Below are positions 5,911-10,913 of a DNA stretch of 10,913 bases, piece after piece; positions within the stretch are counted from its first letter, which is position 1; every line of letters starts with the position of its first letter. The stretch comes from Halovivax sp. (GTDB lineage: Archaea; Halobacteriota; Halobacteria; Halobacteriales; Natrialbaceae). The DNA lies in contig SKPV01000055.1 of NCBI GenBank assembly GCA_007119345.1, positions 1 to 10,913 of the forward strand, read 5' to 3'. The notes under the pieces are model-generated. The model was not told where the DNA came from and did no database searches. It was given only the letters and a program-made list of their open reading frames with translations. A program made the position numbers and the translations under genes.

Positions 5911-8124
5911 ATGACCGACGAATCCGATCCGACGGCGCCCTACGGGACCTGGCCGTCGCCGATCACCGCCGAGATGGTCGCGAGCGACAGCAAGAGCTTC
6001 GGGCACCTCGCGCTGGACGGCGAGACGGTCTACTGGCGCGAACTGCGTCCGGAGGAGGGCGGCCGCGGGGTCGTCGTCCGCGCCGACGGCGACGCGACCG
6101 CGGACGTGACCCCCGAGGACGTCGACGTCCGCACGCTCGTCCACGAGTACGGCGGCGGCGATTTCGCCGTACGAGACGGCGTCGTCTTCTACTCGAGATT
6201 CGACGACCAGCGCGTCTACCGCCTGGTCGGCGACGACGGGGACCCGGAGCCGGTCACGCCGGAGCCGGCGACCGATCGCGGGCTTCGGTACGCCGACTTC
6301 GCGGTGAGTCCGGACGGCGAATCGCTCTACTGCGTCCGGGAGAACCACGACTCGGCGAGCGAGGGGACTGGCAGCACGAGCGAGGAGGTAGACGCCGCGA
6401 ACGAGGGGACTGCCGGCAAGAGTGAGGGGACTGACGGCACGAGCGAAGAGGCTGACGGCGCGAACGAGCGAGCGGGCGGCACCGACGAACCAACGAACGA
6501 ACTCGTTCGCCTCGCGGCGGACGGCAGCGACGAACCGACGGTGATCGCGTCGGGCCACGACTTCTACGCCGCGCCCCGCCTCTCGCCCGACGGGGATCGA
6601 CTCGCCTGGCTGACGTGGGACCACCCGCGGATGCCCTGGGACGGCACGGAGCTGCACGTCGCGACCGTGACCGACGACGGGACCCTCGCCGACGAGCGAG
6701 TGGTGCTCGGCGGTCCGGCCGAGGCCGTCTTCCAGCCCGCCTGGTCGCCCGACGGGGAGCTCCACGCCGTCTCCGATCGGACCGGGTGGTGGAACATCTA
6801 CCGCGTGCCCCTCGAGAGGGATGGCACGGGCACGGAACCGGACGGCGACTCCACACCGGACGGTGAAGCCGCTCCGGGGAGCGCCTCCGCGCGGGACGGC
6901 GCCTCCGCGCCGGGCGGCGACTCCGTACCGGGCGGCGACGCGGAGTCGACCGGCGATCCCGTTCCGGTGGTCGAGCGTGAGGCCTCCTACGGCGCGCCCC
7001 AGTGGTTGTTCGGCATGTCGACGTACGCCTTCCTCGACGACGGACGGATCGCCGCGATCGTCGGCGAGGTGGACGGCCAACGCGTCGAACTGCGTTCCGG
7101 CGAGAAGCGGACGGCCGTCGACCTCCCGTTCGAAACGTTCTCCCCGTACCTCCGCTCGGACGGCGATTCGATCGTCTTCCCGGCTGGCGGACCCCGGACC
7201 CCGACGCGGATCGTCCGAGTGACGCCCGGGTCCGAGCCGGAGACGGTCCGCCGGAGCACGACGCTCGAGATCGACGAGGCCTTCCTCTTGACGCCGGCGC
7301 ACGTCACCTACGAGACCCGCGACGGGGAGGCGGCCCACGCCTACGTCTACGCGCCGACGAATCCCGACGTGGAACCGCCGGCACAGGAGCGACCGCCGCT
7401 GGTGGTCTTCGCCCACGGCGGCCCGACCGGCGCGACCTCCCCGGAACTCGACCTCGCCGTGCAGTACTTCACCTCCCGCGGGTTCGCGGTCGCGGACGTG
7501 AACTACCGGGGCTCGACGGGGTACGGTCGCGCGTTCCGGGAGGCGCTGTACGGCGAGTGGGGGATCCGCGACGTCGAGGATACGATCGACGCCGCCCGCC
7601 ATCTGGCCGAGGCGGGACGAACCGATCCCGATCGCCTGGCCGTCCGCGGGGGCAGCGCCGGCGGCTTCGTGGTGTTGTCGGCGCTTTCGTTCCACGACGA
7701 CGTCGACGCCGGCGCCAGCTACTACGGCGTCGCCGACCTCGGCCGGCTGGCGGAGCTGACCCACAAGTTCGAGTCGCGGTACCTCGATCGACTCGTCGGA
7801 CCGTACCCGGAACCGGCAGACGTCTACCGCGAGCGATCGCCCGTCGAGCACGCCGACGACATCGACGCGCCCGTTCTCCTGTTGCAAGGCGAGGACGATC
7901 CGGTGGTCCCGCTCTCGCAGGCGGAGGCGATGGCCGGCGCCCTCGAGGCGAGCGATGTCCCGCACTCGCTCCTGGTCTTCGAGGACGAACAGCACGGCTT
8001 CCGGCGCGCGGCGTCGCGAGCGCGCGCCCTCGAGTCGGAACTCGCGTTCTACGCCGACGTCTTCGGCTTCGAGCCGGCGGACGACCTCCCCGCGCTCGAT
8101 CTCTCGACGAACGGCGGCGGGTGA
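5911..8124 (+). CDS. S9 family serine peptidase, copy 2, with two repetitive insertions
   Basis: From ATG 5911 the product is 737 aa. It begins MTDESDPTAPYGTWPSPITA, typical of S9 peptidases with a beta-propeller (about residues 20-460) and an alpha/beta-hydrolase domain (about 480-725). The catalytic region has HGGP (502-505), NYRGS (531-535), nucleophile Ser582 in RGGSAGG, Asp663 in QGEDDPVVP and His695 in EDEQHGF, so the triad is complete. Compared with copy 1 the first residue of the HGxxD motif is Gln. The family role is hydrolysis of small peptides or N-acyl-aminoacyl peptides. Two acidic low-complexity stretches (151-192 and 310-351), each built of short repeats, interrupt propeller loops and explain most of the extra length; without them it would be about 650 aa. 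The location is probably cytoplasmic. The two copies are clearly diverged rather than a recent duplication. Confidence 0.92.
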   Translation: MTDESDPTAPYGTWPSPITAEMVASDSKSFGHLALDGETVYWRELRPEEGGRGVVVRADGDATADVTPEDVDVRTLVHEYGGGDFAVRDGVVFYSRFDDQRVYRLVGDDGDPEPVTPEPATDRGLRYADFAVSPDGESLYCVRENHDSASEGTGSTSEEVDAANEGTAGKSEGTDGTSEEADGANERAGGTDEPTNELVRLAADGSDEPTVIASGHDFYAAPRLSPDGDRLAWLTWDHPRMPWDGTELHVATVTDDGTLADERVVLGGPAEAVFQPAWSPDGELHAVSDRTGWWNIYRVPLERDGTGTEPDGDSTPDGEAAPGSASARDGASAPGGDSVPGGDAESTGDPVPVVEREASYGAPQWLFGMSTYAFLDDGRIAAIVGEVDGQRVELRSGEKRTAVDLPFETFSPYLRSDGDSIVFPAGGPRTPTRIVRVTPGSEPETVRRSTTLEIDEAFLLTPAHVTYETRDGEAAHAYVYAPTNPDVEPPAQERPPLVVFAHGGPTGATSPELDLAVQYFTSRGFAVADVNYRGSTGYGRAFREALYGEWGIRDVEDTIDAARHLAEAGRTDPDRLAVRGGSAGGFVVLSALSFHDDVDAGASYYGVADLGRLAELTHKFESRYLDRLVGPYPEPADVYRERSPVEHADDIDAPVLLLQGEDDPVVPLSQAEAMAGALEASDVPHSLLVFEDEQHGFRRAASRARALESELAFYADVFGFEPADDLPALDLSTNGGG
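6361..6486 (+). repeat. 21-bp in-frame minisatellite (six units) in peptidase copy 2
   Basis: Six consecutive 21-bp units encode seven-residue repeats, for example EGTGSTS, EGTAGKS and EGTDGTS, alternating with EEVDAAN and EEADGAN. The nucleotide units share gaggggactg and gcacgagcga cores. They fall between propeller strands (ENHDS before, NELVRLAADG after), so they probably form a flexible acidic surface loop (residues 151-192). Confidence 0.85.
6838..6963 (+). repeat. 18-bp in-frame minisatellite (seven units) in peptidase copy 2
   Basis: Seven 18-bp units encode six-residue repeats such as PDGDST, PDGEAA, PGGDSV and PGGDAE (residues 310-351). The units differ by a few bases and the frame is kept. 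The stretch separates a WWNIYRVPLE strand from VVEREASYGAPQW, another propeller loop. Its total length equals that of the upstream 21-bp array (126 bp). Confidence 0.85.
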
Positions 8125-8532
8125 CCGCCCGGGATACGATTCGCCGGGCGTGCGGTCAAGGGGGATCCGCGCCGTATCGTCCGGACGATCGCCCGATGAG
8201 CCGGCCCCCGATCGCCGCGGGGCCGGCGCGGACGTGGACGCGGCGATCGGATCTGGGTACCGGAGCCTCGCGGCGAATCGCGACGTCTACGACCGGCCGC
8301 CCCTTGAGGAGGCCGGCGACCGGGAGGCGCCGCCTGCATGGTTTACGTCGACCGCGAGGGGGACTTCCGGCTCCAACCGGCGGCCGATCGCTTCGAACCG
8401 GACGCGTCCGGCGACGAGCCGGATCCGCCGGTCCAGGACGACGGCGCCCTCCACCGACGGAAAATCGCCGCCAATGAGATCGTTCAACGTATTCGGAACG
8501 TTCATATTTCAGTTCGCAGAGAGTGTCCCTGT
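8125..8532 (+). other. 408-bp spacer with a possible broken ORF
   Basis: No intact gene is supported here. From a GTG at 8150 one plus-strand frame is coding-like up to about 8337, for example AAIGSGYRSLAANRDVYDRP and EEAGDREAPPAWF. The next frame is coding-like from about 8340 (VYVDREGDFRLQPAADRFEP) to about 8460. Joined by a one-base shift near 8335 they would give an acidic protein of roughly 100 aa, so this may be a decayed gene of unknown family. The last 70 bases are AT-richer and promoter-like. An in-frame ATG at 8338 would extend the next gene by 65 residues, but the promoter at 8501-8510 argues against that. Confidence 0.35.
8501..8510 (+). promoter_or_regulatory. TATA-box-like promoter of the 143-aa hypothetical gene
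   Basis: The AT-rich segment TTCATATTTC is centred about 28 nt before the ATG at 8533, the spacing expected for a leaderless haloarchaeal transcript starting at or next to the start codon. No Shine-Dalgarno motif precedes the ATG. Confidence 0.6.
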
Positions 8533-8964
8533 ATGGTCTCACCGCATCCGGACTGGGAGGACGTCGCGGACGGCTATCGGTCCGGGGAGAACGCGATCTT
8601 CGTCGAGCCGGCGGTCGTGGCGGACGACGGTCGCGTGGCGGTGAGCAGTAGCGTCCGGCTCACGCCGGATACCGCGTCGGCGTTCGTCGTCGGCGTCTGG
8701 ACGGCCTCCAGCGCGTGGGAGATCGTCATCGCGTTCGACGACGCGCGGTCGGCGTGGGAGTTCGCGAACCTCCTGACCCACTACTTCGACGGGAGAGGCG
8801 ATCTACGGGCCGCCAGACGGGCGCTGCTCCCCGACGACGAGGGCTTCGGGGGCCCGCTCGACGTGCCGGCGATCCTCGCGGAGACGCGTCCCGAAGACGT
8901 CCTCGAAGCGTTACTCGCGCCGACGCCGGTTCCCGAGGAGGTCGCGGCCGTCGTAGGAAAATAG
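8533..8964 (+). CDS. Hypothetical acidic 143-aa protein
   Basis: I do not recognise this family. The start at ATG 8533 is chosen because a TATA-like box lies about 28 nt upstream and the product then begins MVSPHPDWEDVADGYRSGEN with normal haloarchaeal composition. The preceding in-frame codons look noncoding. The protein has an N-terminal beta-rich half (AIFVEPAVVADDGRVAVSSS, 21-40; FVVGVWTASSAWEIVIAFDD, 51-70), then a helical half ending in a proline- and valine-rich tail. There is no signal peptide, membrane helix, cysteine motif or obvious catalytic signature. Length and composition suggest a soluble single-domain protein. It converges on the zinc-ribbon gene, 74 nt away, and its stop codon lies in the first unit of a 27-bp direct repeat. 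Confidence 0.75.
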   Translation: MVSPHPDWEDVADGYRSGENAIFVEPAVVADDGRVAVSSSVRLTPDTASAFVVGVWTASSAWEIVIAFDDARSAWEFANLLTHYFDGRGDLRAARRALLPDDEGFGGPLDVPAILAETRPEDVLEALLAPTPVPEEVAAVVGK

Positions 8965-9009
8965 TCCGTCCCGGTCGACGCGGGAAAATGATCCGTCTCG
9001 GCCGACCCG
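8956..9009. repeat. 27-bp imperfect tandem duplication at the end of the hypothetical gene
   Basis: Bases 8956-8982 and 8983-9009 align without gaps at 22 of 27 positions; both begin ggaaaat and share tccgtc and cggncgac cores. The first copy holds the last codons and TAG stop of the 143-aa gene, the second is intergenic. Confidence 0.7.
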
Positions 9010-9022
9010 GGTGTGGACGATC

Positions 9023-9034
9023 GCCGCCGGCGGC
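9023..9034. other. 12-bp perfect palindrome between convergent genes
   Basis: GCCGCCGGCGGC is self-complementary and lies 4 nt past the stop of the minus-strand zinc-ribbon gene, between two converging genes. It has no loop or T tract, so a terminator role is only a guess; GC-rich composition makes such palindromes fairly likely by chance. Confidence 0.35.
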
Positions 9035-9038
9035 CGCG

Positions 9039-9311
9039 TCAGTGCCGACAGTCACACGGCCCGAAGATCCGAACGCCCGGGCCCACGACCGTCACCTGAA
9101 ACACCGGCCAGTGACACTGCGGACACCGCTCGGCGGTCGGCAACGCCTCGTCCGGGACCGCCCTCACGTCGAACCCGCCGTCCTCGAGCTCCCGTAACGC
9201 CGCCGGGTCGAGGGCGGGCCACTCGCTCGGCTCGAGGTCGGCCAGCTCCGACGGATCGGCCATCGCGGTCGTCGATCCGTCACCCTCCCCGTTCAGATTC
9301 CCGTCACTCAC
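9039..9311 (-). CDS. Small zinc-ribbon-like protein
   Basis: This 90-aa product starts with GTG at 9311 (in-frame ATG at 9263 is an alternative giving 74 aa). The N-terminal two-thirds are acidic and low in complexity (ADPSELADLEPSEWPALDP). The C-terminus carries ERCPQCHWPVFQ (61-72) and ends GPCDCRH (84-90). Cys63, Cys66, Cys86 and Cys88, with His90 nearby, form a CPxC...CxC pattern expected to bind one zinc ion. Small single-zinc-ribbon proteins are abundant in haloarchaea and mostly uncharacterised; I cannot assign a function. It converges with the 143-aa gene, and no clear TATA box precedes it. Confidence 0.75.
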   Translation of the reverse strand: MSDGNLNGEGDGSTTAMADPSELADLEPSEWPALDPAALRELEDGGFDVRAVPDEALPTAERCPQCHWPVFQVTVVGPGVRIFGPCDCRH

Positions 9312-9386
9312 GAGACCACCCTAGCGAACACCGCCGCGAGCGGCGTACGTGTCGCCCGTTTCGTATCATGTCGGTTTCGTTGACGT

Positions 9387-9405
9387 GGGGGAATTCCCCT
9401 AGGGG
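9387..9405. repeat. Overlapping palindromes GGGGAATTCCCC and CCCCTAGGGG
   Basis: The 12-bp palindrome at 9388-9399 and the 10-bp palindrome at 9396-9405 share the same CCCC run, so the run can pair with either flanking G run but not both. The site lies about 80 nt upstream of the zinc-ribbon start. It could be an operator or structure; function unknown. Confidence 0.5.
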
Positions 9406-9571
9406 CGTCCGGTTTGCGCGCGGTTCGAACGCCGTCGTCGCGATGCGGCCGCGGCGGACGACCGACGCGCCTCCATCGCCACGTCCCGCGCGATCCACCC
9501 CCGACCGCTCTCGCGCGTTCCTGACGACCGGTGGGGGATCGCGGTTGCCGATCTAACAGAGGAGTTTCGAC

Positions 9572-9581
9572 CATATATACC
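9572..9581 (+). promoter_or_regulatory. Strong orphan TATA box
   Basis: CATATATACC is the most canonical TATA box in the window. On the plus strand it predicts transcription starting near 9602-9604. The core is nearly symmetric, but no plausible minus-strand start codon with a coding-like ORF lies at the matching distance, so the plus-strand reading is preferred. Confidence 0.55.
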
Positions 9582-9606
9582 TACTGGAAAGTGTGGGAAA
9601 GGAACA

Positions 9607-9675
9607 GTGTTCGAAGAGACCGTCATCGGTGTTCGGGCCGACACCCGGGACCGGCTCCAGTCGGTCGGTCCGTGA
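9607..9675 (+). CDS. 22-aa microORF, possibly a truncated ribbon-helix-helix antitoxin
   Basis: GTG at 9607 lies about 31 nt after the centre of the strong TATA box and opens a 22-codon ORF ending at TGA 9673-9675. It includes ETVIGVRADTRDRLQSVG, with consistently C/G-ending codons. The pattern T-[IV]-x-V-x-x-x-T-x-x-R-L resembles the first strand and helix of small archaeal VapB/RHH-type antitoxins, which normally continue for 50-80 residues. It may be a remnant of such a gene, a genuine microprotein, or chance. No toxin gene follows. Confidence 0.35.
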   Translation: MFEETVIGVRADTRDRLQSVGP

Positions 9676-9702
9676 CCGGTGACACCGTATCGTGACGGTC
9701 AC
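9672..9702. other. Inverted repeat at the 3' end of the ArsN2-like gene
   Basis: GTGACCG (9672-9678) pairs with CGGTCAC (9696-9702), whose arm includes the stop codon of the ArsN2-like gene. Two further GTGAC words lie at 9679-9683 and 9692-9696. It could help end the minus-strand transcript, although no T-rich tract is visible. Confidence 0.3.
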
Positions 9703-10166
9703 AGTCCTCGATCAACGTCCGCCGTGGACGTCCGCATGCAGACGGCCGAGGAGGGGCAGAACTCGGCGAACTGGTCGGTCTCCCCGATGGCTCGCGGAAC
9801 GTCAGCTCGCTCGATGGTCACGTAACCGCGGTCGGCGAAGAAGTCCGCCGCCGTCGTGGTCAGCAGGTACAGCGTTTCGATCTCCGTCCGAGACGCCTCG
9901 GCTTCCAGCGCGTCGACGATCGCGCCGCCGTATCCGTTCCCCCGGGACGACCGTTCGACGACGATCGATCGGAGGAGCCCGTCCGAACCGTAGCGCTCGA
10001 GACCGCCGCACCCGATCGTTTCGCCGCCGACCGAGGCGAGGAAGAAGCGAGCCGGCCCCGCGCGCACGTCCGCCGACGGGAGGTCGTTCGCCCCCAGTAG
10101 CGCCTCCACGCGTGCTATGTCATCGTCGTGGCTTGCGGGCCGAAGCGACAGCGACGCGTCCGTCAC
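9699..10166 (-). CDS. arsN2: ArsN2-like GNAT N-acetyltransferase
   Basis: The start is GTG at 10166, giving 155 aa: a TATA-like box (10191-10200) lies 29 nt upstream, and the longer reading from 10382 adds an arginine-rich, non-haloarchaeal segment. The protein is a single GNAT domain. The acetyl-CoA loop is SSRGNGYGGAIVDALEAEA (73-91) after LLRSIVV (64-70). The C-terminal signature LYLLTTTAADFFADRGY (99-115), ERADVPRAI (119-127) and CPSSAVCMR (137-145) is characteristic of the arsenic-resistance acetyltransferase ArsN2. Related ArsN1 acetylates organoarsenicals such as arsinothricin; the ArsN2 substrate is less certain. No arsB, arsC or arsR is visible, so the arsenic link rests on family similarity. 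It follows the copper-binding protein gene by 113 nt on the same strand but has its own promoter. Confidence 0.85.
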   Translation of the reverse strand: MTDASLSLRPASHDDDIARVEALLGANDLPSADVRAGPARFFLASVGGETIGCGGLERYGSDGLLRSIVVERSSRGNGYGGAIVDALEAEASRTEIETLYLLTTTAADFFADRGYVTIERADVPRAIGETDQFAEFCPSSAVCMRTSTADVDRGL

Positions 10167-10190
10167 GACACGGCCGACGACCGGAAACGA

Positions 10191-10200
10191 CAAATACCTT
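10191..10200 (-). promoter_or_regulatory. TATA-box-like promoter of the ArsN2-like gene
   Basis: On the minus strand AAGGTATTTG is centred about 29 nt before the GTG at 10166, consistent with a leaderless transcript, and this spacing decides the start codon. Confidence 0.6.
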
Positions 10201-10279
10201 CGTGCGGGCGTCGCCCAGCGCCGGGTCGAACCTCGCTCACGTCGATGCCATCCGCTCGTTCGCGACGATCGCCACCCGC

Positions 10280-10636
10280 TCACGCCGAGGCCATGTCCCG
10301 ACAGGAGTTCGAGCATTCGCGCAGGACGTCGACGCAGGCCTGGCAGTGGTCGTGGTCGAACTTCGCGCAAACGTTGGCGCACTCCTCACACAGGTCCGCA
10401 CAGGTCGCGGCGAGGTCCGCGTGATAGCCCGAGTTGCGTGCCATGAAGCGGGCGTGCAGGGTTGCGACGTCGGCCACGTCCCGACAGAGCCGGATGCAGC
10501 GGGCCATCTCCTCGTCGCCCATCCCGACGCACTCGTCGGCGCACCACTCGCAGACCTGGGCGGCCTCGAAGCAGTTGTCGATGCACTCCGCCATGCGGTC
10601 GTCCTCGTTCACGTGATCGATCGATTTCAGCGCCAT
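10280..10636 (-). CDS. Cysteine-rich four-helix-bundle copper-binding protein (DUF326 / Csp-like)
   Basis: The 118-aa product from ATG 10636 has 15 cysteines spaced for helix faces: C18, C22, C29, C32, C36, C47, C51, C79, C83, C86, C90, C98, C101, C108 and C112. CxxxC pairs in amphipathic helices are the hallmark of the DUF326/copper storage protein (Csp) family, whose four-helix bundles hold many Cu(I) ions bound by inward-facing thiolates. There is no signal or Tat peptide, so it would be cytosolic, like Csp3. The likely job is buffering or storing copper. A GTG directly before the ATG is an alternative start adding one residue. A TATA-like box lies about 27 nt upstream, so the mRNA is probably leaderless, and paired palindromes behind it suggest regulation. 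The ArsN2-like gene follows. Confidence 0.9.
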   Translation of the reverse strand: MALKSIDHVNEDDRMAECIDNCFEAAQVCEWCADECVGMGDEEMARCIRLCRDVADVATLHARFMARNSGYHADLAATCADLCEECANVCAKFDHDHCQACVDVLRECSNSCRDMASA

Positions 10637-10658
10637 CACCGATCCGTACGCCGAACGT

Positions 10659-10668
10659 CCGTGTAAAA
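10659..10668 (-). promoter_or_regulatory. TATA-box-like promoter of the Csp-like gene
   Basis: On the minus strand TTTTACACGG is centred about 27-28 nt before the ATG at 10636, the right distance for a leaderless transcript. The exact inverse copy lies at 10746-10755. Confidence 0.6.
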
Positions 10669-10691
10669 CGGGTCCCGGAATGTGCCGACGG

Positions 10692-10745
10692 CTCCGGAGA
10701 CAACTCCGGGAGTTCGGTGGAACGCGACTCCGGGAGTTCGGTGGA
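10692..10745. promoter_or_regulatory. Repeated palindromic operator candidate upstream of the Csp-like gene
   Basis: The 19-mer actccgggagttcggtgga occurs identically at 10703-10721 and 10727-10745 (24-bp period). Each copy contains the dyad ACTCC-G-GGAGT, and a third related palindrome, CTCCGGAG, lies at 10692-10699. The cluster is 56-110 nt upstream of the Csp-like start, behind its TATA box, where haloarchaeal activator or repressor sites lie. The binding protein is unknown; a metal-responsive regulator is an inference. Confidence 0.5.
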
Positions 10746-10755
10746 TTTTACACGG
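10746..10755 (+). promoter_or_regulatory. Mirror-image TATA-like box facing the right edge
   Basis: TTTTACACGG on the plus strand is the exact inverse of the Csp promoter element at 10659-10668. It could drive a divergent plus-strand transcript starting near 10775-10782. No start codon lies at the leaderless distance, and the 158 bp to the window edge show no convincing gene (ATG at 10830 opens a non-haloarchaeal-looking reading to the edge). Confidence 0.35.
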
Positions 10756-10913
10756 CGGTCAGGCGGGTTCCGGCGTCGAACCGGGGCTGTCGGACGTCGA
10801 TTGGTCGCCCGGACAGCGCCCGGCAACCGATGCATTTTGGAGGTGCCGATTTCCGTCACTGCGCCAAAGGCCGAACCAGCGGGGAAGCGCATTCGTCCGA
10901 TCCCACCGGCATC

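Larger units (their letters stand above)
9312..9698. other. Spacer without a supported full-length gene
   Basis: No ORF in this 387-bp stretch has haloarchaeal protein composition; the longer ones are arginine/serine-rich. It holds a CGCCGC/GCGGCG inverted repeat (9332-9345), overlapping palindromes (9387-9405), a strong TATA box (9572-9581), a 22-codon ORF (9607-9675) and repeated GTGAC words near 9672-9702. Confidence 0.7.

Noticed and set aside
6361..6963. CRISPR-like repetition in the region of the two repeat arrays
   Set aside because: Units are directly adjacent, 18-21 bp, in frame and without unique spacers; they are coding minisatellites.
5872..7995. 707-codon minus-strand open frame opposite peptidase copy 2
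   Set aside because: Same GC-driven shadow effect; the sense strand carries the full S9 triad.
8338..8532. 65-residue in-frame extension of the 143-aa hypothetical protein
   Set aside because: The last third has atypical AT-rich codons and contains the promoter; the leaderless start at 8533 fits better.
9304..9372. Short basic ORF overlapping the zinc-ribbon GTG start
   Set aside because: Arginine-rich, no promoter at a suitable distance; the overlap follows trivially from the GTGAGTGA sequence.
10167..10382. N-terminal extension of the ArsN2-like protein from 10382
   Set aside because: The extra 72 residues are arginine-rich, overlap the Csp-like gene, and run through the TATA box at 10191-10200.
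1..10913. tRNA, rRNA, complete insertion sequence or replication origin
   Set aside because: Read by eye on both strands, I found no tRNA cloverleaf/T-loop signature, rRNA motif, transposase or clustered origin repeats; a covariance-model scan would be needed to be certain.

Overview
The window looks like a chromosomal or megaplasmid segment of a haloarchaeon (class Halobacteria). GC content is high, the real proteins are strongly acidic (rich in D, E and A), codons favour C or G at the third position, and several genes have a TATA-like box 25-30 nt before a start codon with no Shine-Dalgarno motif, the leaderless arrangement common in this group. The sequence does not let me name a genus.

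Layout. Positions 1-129 hold the frameshifted 3' end of a plus-strand gene whose stop shares a CTAG with the stop of the next gene. Positions 126-3442 are a minus-strand cluster transcribed as GT1-type glycosyltransferase, then a small cupin overlapping it by 8 nt, then aldehyde dehydrogenase. Positions 3443-3851 are a divergent spacer with a doubled promoter-like motif, a 17-codon upstream ORF coupled to the glycosyltransferase, and a probable relic of a haloarchaeal integrase N-terminus. Positions 3852-8124 carry two tandem, diverged S9 (prolyl-oligopeptidase type) serine peptidases. The second has two in-frame minisatellites of different period, each 126 bp. Positions 8125-8532 are a spacer with a possible broken ORF. 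An unrecognised 143-aa protein (8533-8964, leaderless) converges on a small zinc-ribbon protein (9039-9311, minus). Positions 9312-9698 have no supported full gene but contain overlapping GC-clamped palindromes and the best TATA box of the window, followed by a 22-codon ORF that may be an antitoxin remnant. The right end (9699-10636, minus) encodes an ArsN2-like GNAT acetyltransferase and a cysteine-rich four-helix-bundle copper-binding protein (DUF326/Csp type). Behind the latter lies a symmetric promoter/operator-like region (10659-10755).

How the genes may work together. The glycosyltransferase, cupin and dehydrogenase are probably co-transcribed and could act on one small-molecule substrate, but nothing in the sequence identifies it. 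The two peptidases would take part in turnover of short peptides. The copper-binding protein and the ArsN2-like acetyltransferase form a small metal/metalloid-stress locus, each with its own TATA box.

The window does not clearly contain a large undescribed system. The most notable non-textbook signals are the Csp operator region, the orphan TATA box with a microORF, the doubled promoter with a coupled upstream ORF before the glycosyltransferase, the twin minisatellites in one peptidase, and a scatter of decayed coding relics suggesting past insertion and deletion.
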